DNA from: Lacinutrix himadriensis
GTDB lineage: Bacteria > Bacteroidota > Bacteroidia > Flavobacteriales > Flavobacteriaceae
Length of the DNA: 64,000 nt
NCBI RefSeq assembly: GCF_001418105.1
Contig: NZ_LIQI01000022.1
Span: forward strand, 868,001-932,000
Reading direction: 5' to 3'
The notes below the pieces were generated by a model, which was given only the letters and a program-made list of their open reading frames with translations, was not told the DNA's origin and searched no databases. Each line of letters begins with the position of its first letter. Position 1 is the first letter of the stretch. The position numbers and the translations under genes were made by a program. Positions 43,455 to 55,100 of this stretch are shown piece after piece.

Positions 43455-45809
43455 ATGATTAAAAAAATTGCACTGTTTCTAATTTTTATATCCCCAATAT
43501 TTTCATTTGCACAAGATTATTCTGCACAATGGCAAGGGTATTTTTCTTATTATAACATTAAAGATGTTTCCCAAGGGAATAATAAAATATATGCGGCTGC
43601 AGAAAATGCAATTTTTAGTTACGACATTGAAACTAATGAAATTGAAACCATTACAACAGTTAACGGTTTGTCTGGTGAAACGATTTCTAAAATTCACTAC
43701 AGTGAAGCGTATGAGCTTTTAATTGTAGGATATGAAAACGGTTTAATGGAGATTGTGTTTGATGATACCGAAGTAAATGTGTTAACTATTGTAGACATAC
43801 TTGAAAAACCAACCATACCACCAACCGATAAATTTATTAACCATTTTAATGAGCATGACGGTTTAGTTTATATTTCTACAGAATACGGGATTTCTGTTTA
43901 TGATTTAGAGCGTTTAGAGTTTGGAGACACATATTATATTGGAAATGAAGGAACTCAAATTAGGATAACGCAAACCGTAGTTTATAACGACTTTATTTAT
44001 GCTGCATGTTTGGATGGAAATGGTACTAAAAGAGCGCCATTAAGCAGTAATAATTTAGTGGATTATGAGGAATGGGATCGCATAGCTACAGGGAATTTTT
44101 TGGTAATAGAAAAGAACAATGATAAATTATATACGGCTAAATTTAGTAGAGCCTTTTTGCAGATTGAAGATGATAATTCACTAACAGATCTGGTAGTGCA
44201 TGATGACCAGCAAGTTGATCTTAAAAGCGTTAATAATTATTTAATTGTAACCACTGAAAATGATGTTTTTGTTTATGATGGTAATTTCACACAAATAGCA
44301 CAAGTATCTACCAGTGCTGATTTAGATACTGAATTTACATCTGCTACAATAGATGACGAGTATTTGTATATTGGAACTGCAGACTTGGGTTTAATAAAAA
44401 CATTAATTTTAAACCCTGTTACTTTTGAAGTAATATTACCTAATGGCCCGCTTTCTAATTCTGCTTATTCTATAAAAGCTTCTGCAAATAATCTTTGGGT
44501 TACCTATGGAGATAATACTTTGGCGTATAACCCTTTTCCTTTGAGGTCAAGAGGCTTTAGTCATTTAAATAATGAAGAATGGAAAAACATTCCTTTCGAT
44601 AGTGTATTTGGAGCTAGAAATTTAAACATCATTTCTGTAAACCCTTTTGTAGAAAATCATGTGTTTATAAGTTCTTTTCAAGACGGATTGTTAGAAGTGC
44701 AGAATGATGTGCCAATAATTTTATTGGATGAAACGAATAGTGGTATTGAATCTTTTGTAAATCCTAATAATCCGAACTCCCGAAGCATACGTCAAAGTGC
44801 CTCTGACTTTGATAGAAATGGCGTATTGTGGACCATGACAGGAAGAGCAGAAAAGCCATTAAAATCGTATGATCCTTCTGCTAACCAATGGCAAGGTTAT
44901 GCTTTTTCAGAAATTCTAATAGACCCATTTAATGATGAATGGGGATATAGTGAATTGGTGATTGATGGTAATGGTACAAAATGGACAGGAGGCTATTTAA
45001 AAGGTCTTATTGGTTATAATGAAAATAATGCAGACGTTAAAACTGCAGCAATATTTTCTGAAGAGCAAAACATGCCTTCAAGCATCGTTACAGCGCTAGC
45101 TGTTGATAATAGAAACCAAATATGGATTGGTACCAACAAAGGATTAAGAGTCTTATATAATACATCTACCTTTTTTACAGACCTAAATCCTGAGGTAAGT
45201 TCTATTATTATTTTAGAAGAAGGTGTGGCAGAAGAACTATTGTTCCAACAATTTATTACAGATATTGAAGTTGATGGTTCTAATAATAAATGGATCAGTA
45301 CCTTAGATTCTGGTTTGTTTTATTTTTCATCAGACGGACAAGAAACCATTTACCACTTTACGAAAAGCAATTCCCCTTTACCAACAAACAGTATTGTCGA
45401 TTTATCTATAGACAATTCAAATGGAACCGTATATGTAGCAACAGAAAATGGCTTAGTGTCTTTTAAAGCGGGAGGATCTTCTGCTTTAGAAAATTTAAGC
45501 GATGCTTTTGTTTACCCCAATCCTGTTAGACCTACATTTAATATGGATCAGGATAAAGTGAAAATTAAAGATATTTCAGAAAATGTAAATATTAAAATTA
45601 CAGACATTGAAGGTAATTTAGTTGCAGAAGCAGAAACCAGAACCAATTCAAGATATAAAGGGTATAATTTAGAAATAGATGGAGGGACTGCTTTTTGGAA
45701 TGGTAGAAACTTATCGAATAATACCGTAGCTTCTGGTGTGTATTTAGTAATGCTTTCCGACTTAGATACTTTTGAAACTAAAGTTTTAAAAATAATGGTC
45801 ATTAGATAA
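43455..45809 (+). CDS. porZ: Type IX secretion system protein PorZ
   Basis: 784 residues: signal peptide (ending SFAQ), two beta-propeller domains (residues 20-670; repeated units such as VYISTEYGISVYDLERLEFG and IWIGTNKGLRVLYN), and a C-terminal beta domain like a T9SS sorting domain (FVYPNPVRPTFNMDQDKVKI ... ASGVYLVMLSD). This plan is PorZ, a surface component of the T9SS attachment complex that binds anionic LPS. The recO gene overlaps its stop by one base, the usual neighbour in Flavobacteriia. PorZ would serve the giant cargo proteins encoded 3.4 kb downstream. Confidence 0.9.
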   Translation: MIKKIALFLIFISPIFSFAQDYSAQWQGYFSYYNIKDVSQGNNKIYAAAENAIFSYDIETNEIETITTVNGLSGETISKIHYSEAYELLIVGYENGLMEIVFDDTEVNVLTIVDILEKPTIPPTDKFINHFNEHDGLVYISTEYGISVYDLERLEFGDTYYIGNEGTQIRITQTVVYNDFIYAACLDGNGTKRAPLSSNNLVDYEEWDRIATGNFLVIEKNNDKLYTAKFSRAFLQIEDDNSLTDLVVHDDQQVDLKSVNNYLIVTTENDVFVYDGNFTQIAQVSTSADLDTEFTSATIDDEYLYIGTADLGLIKTLILNPVTFEVILPNGPLSNSAYSIKASANNLWVTYGDNTLAYNPFPLRSRGFSHLNNEEWKNIPFDSVFGARNLNIISVNPFVENHVFISSFQDGLLEVQNDVPIILLDETNSGIESFVNPNNPNSRSIRQSASDFDRNGVLWTMTGRAEKPLKSYDPSANQWQGYAFSEILIDPFNDEWGYSELVIDGNGTKWTGGYLKGLIGYNENNADVKTAAIFSEEQNMPSSIVTALAVDNRNQIWIGTNKGLRVLYNTSTFFTDLNPEVSSIIILEEGVAEELLFQQFITDIEVDGSNNKWISTLDSGLFYFSSDGQETIYHFTKSNSPLPTNSIVDLSIDNSNGTVYVATENGLVSFKAGGSSALENLSDAFVYPNPVRPTFNMDQDKVKIKDISENVNIKITDIEGNLVAEAETRTNSRYKGYNLEIDGGTAFWNGRNLSNNTVASGVYLVMLSDLDTFETKVLKIMVIR

Positions 45810-46531
45810 TGATTGCTAAAACCAATGCTATTGTTTTATCTAAAATAAAGTATGGCGATAACGATTTAATTATAAAATGCTATACCAAACAATTTGGTGT
45901 GGTAAGTTTTTTGCAAAAAGGCATTTTAAAATCTAAAAAAGGAAAAATAAAAAAGGCATATTTTCAATTACTAACACAGCTACAACTAGAAATAACCTAC
46001 CAAGACAATAGGTCACTCCAGTATATTAAAGAAGTGAAGCCGCATGTAATTTATGCTACCCTTCACAATGATATTTTAAAAAGTACTATTGTGATGTTCT
46101 TATCAGAAGTATTATCTACCTCACTTCAAGAAGAAGAAGAAAACGAATCGCTTTATGCATATTTAGAAACTACCCTGCAATGGTTGGACATGCAGCATAG
46201 TTGTGCGAATTTTCATTTATTGTTTTTATTAAAAATAACCAAACACCTTGGTTTTTATCCGGAACAAGACCTAAATAACGCTGCTTTTTTTAATTTAAAA
46301 GAAGGGCGATTTGAAGAAAAACCAACAGACTTTTATAGTGTTTCTGGTGGAAATTTAACACTGTTAAAACAGTTGCTAGGCACAGTTTTTGATGACTTAT
46401 CTGAAATCAAAATTAACGCAGCACAAAGACAGGCTTTTTTAGCTATGTTGTTGCTATATTTTGATTTACATTTGGGAAGTTTTAAAAAACCTAAATCGCT
46501 AGAAATTTTTAATCAAGTATTTAATACCTAA
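45809..46531 (+). CDS. recO: DNA repair protein RecO
   Basis: 240 residues. N-terminal OB fold (MIAKTNAIVLSKIKYGDNDLIIKCYTKQFG) and a helical C-terminal domain. RecO anneals DNA and helps load RecA at gaps. No zinc-finger cysteine set is visible, as in many Bacteroidota homologues. The ATG overlaps the porZ TAA by one base; the receptor gene follows after 1 base. Confidence 0.93.
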   Translation: MIAKTNAIVLSKIKYGDNDLIIKCYTKQFGVVSFLQKGILKSKKGKIKKAYFQLLTQLQLEITYQDNRSLQYIKEVKPHVIYATLHNDILKSTIVMFLSEVLSTSLQEEEENESLYAYLETTLQWLDMQHSCANFHLLFLLKITKHLGFYPEQDLNNAAFFNLKEGRFEEKPTDFYSVSGGNLTLLKQLLGTVFDDLSEIKINAAQRQAFLAMLLLYFDLHLGSFKKPKSLEIFNQVFNT

Positions 46532-46532
46532 C

Positions 46533-48941
46533 ATGAAGCACCTTTATTTTTTAATTTTTTGCCTTTTTACCAGTATTCTTACCCAAGCACAACAAATAAC
46601 AGTTATAAATAAAGAAACAGGTGAAACCTTGCCAAGTGTTGCTATATATAATCAAAGTAAAACAAAAAGTACCATTACCAATCTAGATGGTCAAGCAAAT
46701 TTAGATGCTTTTAAGGCTTCAGATATTTTATACTTTCAACACCTTTCTTATAATGTGTTTTCTGTTTTAAAGTCTAAAATAACAGCTTCCAAAGTAGCAC
46801 TTACTGCTAATGCGCAAGACTTGGAAGAAGTAGTAGTATCTGCTTCCAAATTCAAACAGAGTAAAAGAGATATTCCGCAAAAAATCACCAATATAAGTGC
46901 TAAAGATATTCAGTTTTCCAATCCGCAAACAAGTGCCGATTTATTAGAGCAATCTGGTCAAGTATATATTCAAAAAAGTCAATTAGGAGGAGGGAGTCCA
47001 ATGATTAGAGGTTTTTCTACCAATAGATTACTACTTACTGTAGACGGCGTACGTATGAATAATGCTATTTTTCGTGGTGGGAATCTTCAAAATGTAATAT
47101 CTGTAGACCCTTTTAGTATTCAAAATACAGAGGTTACGTTGGGTGCTGGTTCTATTATTTATGGTAGTGATGCTATTGGTGGTGTGATGAGTTTTTATAC
47201 CAAAACACCAAAATTATCGTATACAGATTCTCTTAAATTTAATGCAAATGCCGCAGTTAGATATGCATCGGCTTCTAATGAGAAAACAGGGCATTTAGAT
47301 TTTAATATCGGACTCAAAAAATGGGCGTTTTTTACCAATGCCAGTTATACCTATTTTGACGATTTAAGAATGGGATCTCATGGTCCAGATGATTATTTAA
47401 GACCAGAATACGTAGAGACCATTAATGGCGAAGATGTTATGGTAGCAAATAGCAATCCGAAGATCCAGAAATTCACGGGTTACGACCAAATTAACCTACT
47501 GCAAAAAGTACGCTATGAAGCATCCGATGATTTAAGTTTCGATCTAGGTTTGTATTATTCTGCAACTTCCGATTACCCGAGATACGATCGATTAATACGC
47601 TATCGAGGGGATGATTTACGTTCCGCACAATGGGATTACGGCCCACAAAAATGGTTTATGTCTAATTTCGGCATAACAAAACTAAGTAGTGGTTCCGACT
47701 TATACGATAAAATAAAATTTGTAACCGCATATCAAAACTTTCAGGAAAGTAGAATCGATAGAGATTATCAATCGACAACACAAGATAATACCGAAGAGCA
47801 TGTAGATGCCTATTCTGCAAATCTGGATTTCGAAAAACGATTAAGCCCGAAAACAGAACTATTCTATGGTGTAGAATATGTCTATAATCAAGTGTTTTCT
47901 AAGGCATACGCAAAAAATATAGAAACTAACGAAACCGAGGCTATTGTAACTAGATATCCAGATAATTCTAATTGGCAATCTGCGGCAGCGTATGCGAGTT
48001 TAAAATATAAGCCCAATACAAAGTTTGTTTTACAATCGGGTATTCGTTATAACCACGTTTCTTATAAAGCAGATTTCACAGAAAACAATGTGTTTTTAGA
48101 TCTGCCATTCGATACTACTAATAGTGACTTTGGCGCATTTACAGGAACCGCAGGAATAAGTTGGTTGCCTAATAAAACCATACAATGGAAATTGAACGCA
48201 TCTACCGCATTTAGAGCACCAAATATTGACGATGTTGGTAAAGTTTTTGACAGCGAACCTGGGTCTGTTGTGGTGCCAAACGAAAACTTAAAACCAGAAT
48301 ATGCCTATAGTGGTGAATTAGGATTAAAATTAGATTTCAATAATGTGGTAATTTTAGATCTAGCAACCTATTACACTTATTTAGACGATGCTTTAGTACG
48401 ACGCGATTACACCTTAAATGGCGAAAGCGAAATCATGTACAATGGCGAACTAAGTCAGGTGCAGGCTATGCAAAATGCATCTAAAGCATGGATCTACGGA
48501 TTTGAAGTTGGTATGAAAGTCAATCTATCTAAAAAATTACAGTTTAGCTCACAATACAATGTGATTGGTGGTTCTGAAGAAGATCATGACATCGAAGTTC
48601 CCGTAAGACATATTGCACCAAATTTTGGAAATACCCACCTAACTTGGAAATCGGATAAACTAAAATTCGATGCTTTTGCAGAATATAATAACGAGTTGTC
48701 GTTTCTAGATTTAGCGCCTTCCGAAGCCGAAAAAGAGTATATTTATGCATTAGATAACAACGGAAATCCATATTCTCCTTCTTGGTACACACTAAATTTT
48801 AGTGCGCAAATGGAGGTCTATAAAAATACTACAGTGACCGCGAGTTTAGAGAATATTACAGACCAACGTTATAAAACCTATTCCTCTGGTATTGCTGCTC
48901 CAGGAAGAAATTTAATTATAGCAGTCAGCTATTCTTTATAA
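46533..48941 (+). CDS. TonB-dependent receptor with N-terminal carboxypeptidase-like domain
   Basis: 802 residues: signal peptide (ending TQA), a carboxypeptidase-regulatory-like domain (about 22-95), a plug (DIPQKITNISAKDIQFSNPQ, GGGSPMIRGFSTNRLLLTVDGVRMN, IYGSDAIGGVMSF) and a barrel ending NLIIAVSYSL. The plug resembles receptors for heme or hemoglobin-type ligands, but the substrate is not certain. It follows recO by 1 base, so it is in the porZ operon. It is intact, unlike the receptor at 6656. Confidence 0.92.
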   Translation: MKHLYFLIFCLFTSILTQAQQITVINKETGETLPSVAIYNQSKTKSTITNLDGQANLDAFKASDILYFQHLSYNVFSVLKSKITASKVALTANAQDLEEVVVSASKFKQSKRDIPQKITNISAKDIQFSNPQTSADLLEQSGQVYIQKSQLGGGSPMIRGFSTNRLLLTVDGVRMNNAIFRGGNLQNVISVDPFSIQNTEVTLGAGSIIYGSDAIGGVMSFYTKTPKLSYTDSLKFNANAAVRYASASNEKTGHLDFNIGLKKWAFFTNASYTYFDDLRMGSHGPDDYLRPEYVETINGEDVMVANSNPKIQKFTGYDQINLLQKVRYEASDDLSFDLGLYYSATSDYPRYDRLIRYRGDDLRSAQWDYGPQKWFMSNFGITKLSSGSDLYDKIKFVTAYQNFQESRIDRDYQSTTQDNTEEHVDAYSANLDFEKRLSPKTELFYGVEYVYNQVFSKAYAKNIETNETEAIVTRYPDNSNWQSAAAYASLKYKPNTKFVLQSGIRYNHVSYKADFTENNVFLDLPFDTTNSDFGAFTGTAGISWLPNKTIQWKLNASTAFRAPNIDDVGKVFDSEPGSVVVPNENLKPEYAYSGELGLKLDFNNVVILDLATYYTYLDDALVRRDYTLNGESEIMYNGELSQVQAMQNASKAWIYGFEVGMKVNLSKKLQFSSQYNVIGGSEEDHDIEVPVRHIAPNFGNTHLTWKSDKLKFDAFAEYNNELSFLDLAPSEAEKEYIYALDNNGNPYSPSWYTLNFSAQMEVYKNTTVTASLENITDQRYKTYSSGIAAPGRNLIIAVSYSL

Positions 48942-48961
48942 TTGTATAGCTGTTTTAATTT

Positions 48962-49121
48962 GGGCGTTTATTACTTCGCTTAAGCTACGTAATACCAGGC
49001 TGTACATTATATCTTTTTATGTTTTCTGGAGTAGGATAAGCATAAAACAAAACAGCAACTACACTACCTATTAAAACACATATTCATAACATAAAAAGGA
49101 TGCCATTTCCATCCTTAACGC
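48962..49121 (+). repeat. Dispersed intergenic repeat, copy 3 of the GGGCGTT family (diverged)
   Basis: Starts GGGCGTTTATTACTTCGCTT, contains ACGTAATACCAGGCTGTACA, TTATATCTTTTT and later AAAAAGGATGCC, and ends ATCCTTAACGC. The order of blocks matches copy 2 read on the minus strand (29371-29469), with a longer centre. It occupies most of the gap 48942-49197. Confidence 0.55.
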
Positions 49122-49154
49122 AAAAAAGCCTTTCTTTTATAGAAAAGCTTTTTG
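49121..49154. terminator. Bidirectional terminator between the receptor and the first giant gene
   Basis: CAAAAAAGC-C-TTTCT-TTTAT-AGAAA-A-GCTTTTTG, an imperfect stem with A and T tails between convergent genes. Confidence 0.75.
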
Positions 49155-49197
49155 TTATTTCAACTACATGTAACTAAGGTATAGAAAGTAATACGTT

Positions 49198-52100
49198 TTA
49201 GTTTCTTTTAATAGCCTTTTTAGTAATCACTACATCATTAGATAAAGTGACTTTAGCAACATAAGCCGCTTGGCTTAGTTTATCTAAAGTATAGATTTCT
49301 GTACTACTGTTTCCGTTTAGGTTATATAGTAATCTACCCAATACATCATATACTTTTACATTTTTAATTTGTAAAGCATTAGAAGTGCTAAACTTCACCG
49401 TACCATCTGGTTGTTCTATCATGGTAAGAGCGTTGCTTAATTGATTTTCGTCTATAGAAAGTGTAGTGTCTTGAAAAACAATTTCAAAACGGTCGTTGTG
49501 TTCTCCAGTTTCCGAAGTGAAAGTATAGTTAGAAGCGCTTAAATCATGAATTACATGCATTAATTTATCATGTACATAAATGGTGTTGTTTGTTAAAAAT
49601 TCACCTTCCAATTGCGTTATACTAAAGGTATATATGGTTGCTTCATTAATACTTGTTTTAAATCCTAACGGAATAACTTCCTCTAGATGTAAACTTTCCG
49701 GAGACTTTCCTTGAATGGCTAATTTATCTTTACCATTTGTAGCATCAATAATTGAATATAGAATAGAATGCGAACCTGCCGATAAGTTCTTTGGTGCATC
49801 ATAATACATACCATCATAGGCATTCGTTGCTCCAGGTACATAACCGATTAAAACTTGGTTAAACACACCGTTATCCGAAGTTAGATTGACCCATATTTTT
49901 TCATGAGAATTATTGTTTTCCGTTCTAAAAAACTGATTGTTATTTCCAGTAACACGCATGCTATTATTAAAAATAACATCTGCAGTTTTTATATCTCCAG
50001 AAACCGTTGTGGTCGTTGCTGCATCCGATAAGGAAATAAAGAATCCTTGTCCAGAAGGAATATGTCTAGTTGGTGTAATTCCATCTCCACCAGAAGTTTG
50101 TCCTGTTCCGTTAATAACCGCATAATCACTTTGCGCAAAATTTAAAACCTGATTTCCATTATTAGTATCGGTATACGGTGAATCTTGTGACCATAAAAAG
50201 ATAGCGCCATCGGTTACTCCAGTTGTTGTTTCCGAAACATTGGTGTCTATAATAGTGTTTGCAGCAAGAAAAACATCCGCATCAATTGCAGAAGCATATG
50301 GGTTTCCTATAAAATTCCAGTTATTGTCATTGGACTCTAAATCATTTCTATAAATAGGCACAGTATAGTCGCCTGTATGTAAAGCACCTTCAAAAGTATA
50401 TTCATAGTTTGCACCTGGCATACCAAAACCTGTTTGATTGTGCATTGCAGCATAACCAATACCTGGTAGCATAATATCGCTATTGCTAGTAGATTGCCAA
50501 TCGTTACCATTGTCGTCAATATCATCTTGACCAGCAATGGTTCCGTTGTTGTTATTTGTTTCAGCAGTTTGATCTAAATAATTTTGACCGTTATACCAGT
50601 AACGTCTTGTAGGATGTGCTTCTAGTAAACCGTTTCCAATAGTTTCACCCACAACAGGAGAACTCCAATAGGTATATTCGTAATAATTATTTAAAGGAGC
50701 GGTACGTTTATTTACTTGTGTTACTGCATCGGTATGGAGTGTGTATGTTCCGGCGTTTGCGCCATCACGTTGTACAAAACTACCTTTGTCTTCTACTAGA
50801 ACACCGTCTAAACCTGTGCCATTACCGTATACATCCACATTATTAATAACTTCTACATAATGCCCATCTGTAACGACTAATTGGTTTCCAGCATTTATAA
50901 ATAATTGGCAAGCGCTAAAACTACCATTTGTTGTTGTGTTATAATTTCCATTAATTATTGTGATGGTGTCCATGTCTGGAGTAATGCCATCTAGCCACTG
51001 TGTTCCATCCCATTCTGCTTTGTTGACACTTACTTTTACCGCTTCACTTGCAGCGTAGCAAGTGCCTGTGTTTTCTCTAATTTGACAATAATATTGATAA
51101 TCATCTAAACCTGAAATATCAGAAATATCTAATGTTGCGGTTGTGGCACCAGAATAAATTCCTCCATTAGAAACTGCTGTCCAGTTGCCAGAAGTTCCTA
51201 AAACGAACCATTGATAAGCAAGTGTTAAACCTCCCGAAACACCTTCAGATCCTGTAACGTTTAACGATGTACCTGTTATTGCGCAATTTTCTATATATTG
51301 TGGATGTGTTGTCACTACAGGTGGAATCTTTACAAGAGGTACAGAACCAACTCCTGCTAGGCATTCATCTTCGGCTAAACTTTGAGCCGTCCATTCGGTA
51401 GCATCATAAGTGGTATTTGGATAAAAATTAGTATTCTTTCTTTTTAAATAATAACCTACATAATTTGGTGCATGTACATCATCAATAAGTGTAGTACCAT
51501 TCATTAATCTAAAGCCATCATTTGCATTAAAACCTGCGTTACCTAAACTTCCATGTCCTGTAGTAGTGTATCCACAGGAAGAACTAGTTACAGAAACAAG
51601 TGCTACTGCATTTGCAGCAAGGGTGCCGCTGAGATTTGCATAAGTAGCATAACTACCTCCATAATCTCCAGCTCTTTGAATTTTATAGCCAGTTAAATTT
51701 ACAGCGGCTCCTGTGTTGTTATAAATAGTTATCACACCGCCAGATCCACCATTTTCGTCATACACTTCGTAGATAACTAAATCGGATGCATCACCGCCAC
51801 CAACTCCGGTATCACATGCTGTAAGGTCTGTATCAATAACATCAAAAAATTGTGTTGCGCTACATCCTGTTGCTAGTTCAATCACAAAATTACCATCATT
51901 AGCATCCGAAGGAATGAATACTTCTATGGTGTCTGTTGTATTTGAAATGGTAGGAACTACTATATTATTAAATGTAACAGTCGCACCTGTAAGATTACTT
52001 GTTGCAGATGTTAAAGTGACTAAAGTGTTTGCTGGACCAGATGTTGGAAAAGCAGCAACAGTTGGAGCAGTGGAACAATTACCATTACCTTCAATAGTAA

Positions 52101-55100
52101 ACAGATATGGATTTTCATCAGCATCATTACTTTCAATTCTCACTTTTGCAGTTCTTGTACCTGCAATGGTTGGATGGAATTTAATTCTAAAAGTGGTGTT
52201 TATTCCATTTACAACTGGTGATGTTGCCTGTTGCGTTACAATAAAATCTGTTGGGTTTGTGCCTTCTAATTCAATAATAGGCGAACCTGTTAAAAATAAA
52301 TTTGCTAACCCAATATTTTCTATGGTAAATTCTTTTTCAACAGAATCGGTGTTTAAAGGTGTACTAGCAAATAACGTATTGTTTAATCCGTAAGGCGCAT
52401 CAAAACCATTCGCGATAGAAATAGTTCCTCCCTTTACATTAATTTCTGCATTAGTAGGCTGTGTTACATTAACTGTATAATCTTCCACTTCCCCGAAGGT
52501 AAATGATTCGCAAGATGTAGCGTAGTCACTAATACTATTTTGAGAATTTGCGGAAACTCTCATTCTTACATTTCCTAATGCAGCACCCGTTGGTACTGTA
52601 ATTGAAAATGGGGATGCTGATGAAGTGCCATTAGCGTCATTTGTAACCGTACCTAATTCATACGCTTCACCACTATCATTAAAATCGCCATCTCTGTTCC
52701 AATCTATCCATGCTATTACATAAGAAGTATAATTACCATTCGTATTTACTGTTACACTTAAATTATGCGTATCTCCAATGTTAACATTTGTTGAAACCGC
52801 GGTATAATTGGTGTAACCAGCGTTAGAGGTAGAAGATTGATTAATGGTGTTAAAAGTAACATTTTTAATCATGGAGTTATTTGTGCCTCCTGAAGCGGTA
52901 CAATAATCAACACCTGTAGTCTGGCAAACCGAAATACCATCACTCCATTGATTGCCGCTATTTACCTCTCTTACAAAAACGGTATAACAATATTCAACCG
53001 CATCTGTTAAGCCTGTAATAGTAATTGTGTTTCCTGTTCCTTTATAAACAACCGAATTAGCTCCTGCATATACAGAATTTGCGGTATACGCCGAACCATT
53101 TCCTGTTGGTGTTAAAGTAACTGGACCTGCATTTGCAACAACCATATATTCGTAACATCCTGCAGAATCTGGCACTACATTCCATGAAACAGTAGAGGTG
53201 GTAGGATTAATGCTCGCAGCTAAATTGCTAACTTCTGGTACATCAATTGTATAGGTTTGTGTATAAGAGGAAGCTGCGGATGTATTATTAATAGCAGAAG
53301 CCCAACCTGTTCCTGTTTCACCAGTGTAAGCAACTACTTTAAAAGTGTATTGCGAAGCATTGGTTAAACCAGTTATGGTAGCTGTAGTTCCAGCACCTTT
53401 ATAGACTGCTTTTCCTAAAGTGGTGTAGGTTGTTGCTGCACTATAATCTGTATTTGCAATGTAAGTAGAAGCATTTCCTGCAGAAGCAGCTGCCATTTGT
53501 GGAATGGTTGCATTAGGCTGTGCAAAAACAATATAGCCTGTTACGCCTGCTGTAGAAGATGCATTCCAACTTAAAGAAACTTGTGTATTTGCAATACATG
53601 CTTTTAACTGCAAACCATTATTTGGTGATGCATAGGTAACGTCTACTGCTACAGCTGTAGATGTACCATCATTACCACTACAAGTAACCACACAACGGTA
53701 CCATGTTTTTGTGTTTACAGTTGCTGTATAGGTTGCATTTGTTGCACCAGTAATATTAGTAAAACCAGTACTTGCACTAGTTGTAGAACTTTGCCATTGG
53801 TAAGTAACTCCGGAACCTGCTGTTACATTTTGTAACGATAAATTAGTTGTACCACCAGTTAAAACAGAAGTTTCAGAAGAAACGGTATTACCTGGAGTTG
53901 GTGTGCCTGAGCATGGCGTTGCGGTATAACAAGTCCAAGATAAGTTATTAATTAGAGTTCTATTTCCAGAATTTTCTAATTCTAAAGAAATGTTTCCACC
54001 TAGGTTTACTGTGGAAGTGAATGTTGTGCTTGAGGTAGAAGTTACAGAAATATCACTCCCATATTGGGTGCCATTAACAAACACTTTCAATGTTGAATTA
54101 CCACTATAAATTCGTGCATAATCAAAAGTAATGGTTCCCATTCCTCCTGGTATTGGGGCATTATTTGTTAAAGATCCATTTCGCAGCATAATCGCTTCAG
54201 CTCCATTTAAATCTTGATCACCTCTTGAATCTGTACCAGTCCAAGAAACACCAGTATCTGTCCATGTATTAGTTGAATATGATCCTGAATTTCCAGCACC
54301 TGTAAAATCTAATTCTCCACAAGGTCCAACATAAACAGCTGTAACTTCGCCACTTACTGCTAGGTTTTGTGTTGTTGCTCCACCACCAGAGTGTGAAATA
54401 TTTAATCCATAAGTACCAACCGGTAAACCAGGTTTTAGCATTACAGATATTGTAAAGGAAGGAAGGGTTCCACCTACATAAGGATAATATAATGAAGTAG
54501 TTGAAAAATTAAGGCCATCGTTTGAAATTAAAAAATTAGAATTTATAGAAGGAGTAGGGAGACTTACTGTAATTAATCCGTTTGCTGGAGTTAAATTACT
54601 ACCGCTAATTTGATATGTTTGCACTCCTGAAGGACCACTACCTACTTCATAATCTAAACCCGTTAGTGTTGCTGGCGATACTGATATTGTTGGGCCTACA
54701 CTTGGCATTGTGTAAGTAACTTCAATATCATCTACATAAATTCTATTACCAGAACTACTATCTTTCTGATAAAATTCAACATCAGATGTTGCGTTTAAAC
54801 CACTCATGGTATACGTGTTTGAAGCACTAAAATTTGCAACAAAAGTACCATCTACTGTATATCCAGCAGGTCCAGTTGTGCCCGAGGCATTAACAACAAC
54901 TTTTGTAATAGTAGCGCCATTAGAAGCGTATATTATAATTGAACCACCTTTAGTTGCATTTTGATATAACCTTAGTTGACCACCATTTAAAGCCGGATTA
55001 GATGTGCCACTGTTTTTAAAAGACCCAAAACCTATATTTGCATCTAGAGTAATTCCTGGAGAGGCTTCATTTAAACCAGTAACTGCTCCTGAAGCAGAAA

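Noticed and set aside
51914-52393. Plus-strand open frames inside the two giant genes (for example 51914, 59458, 60562)
   Set aside because: Valine- and threonine-rich shadows produced by the repetitive Thr/Asn/Gly-rich coding strand; they have no start context or domain.
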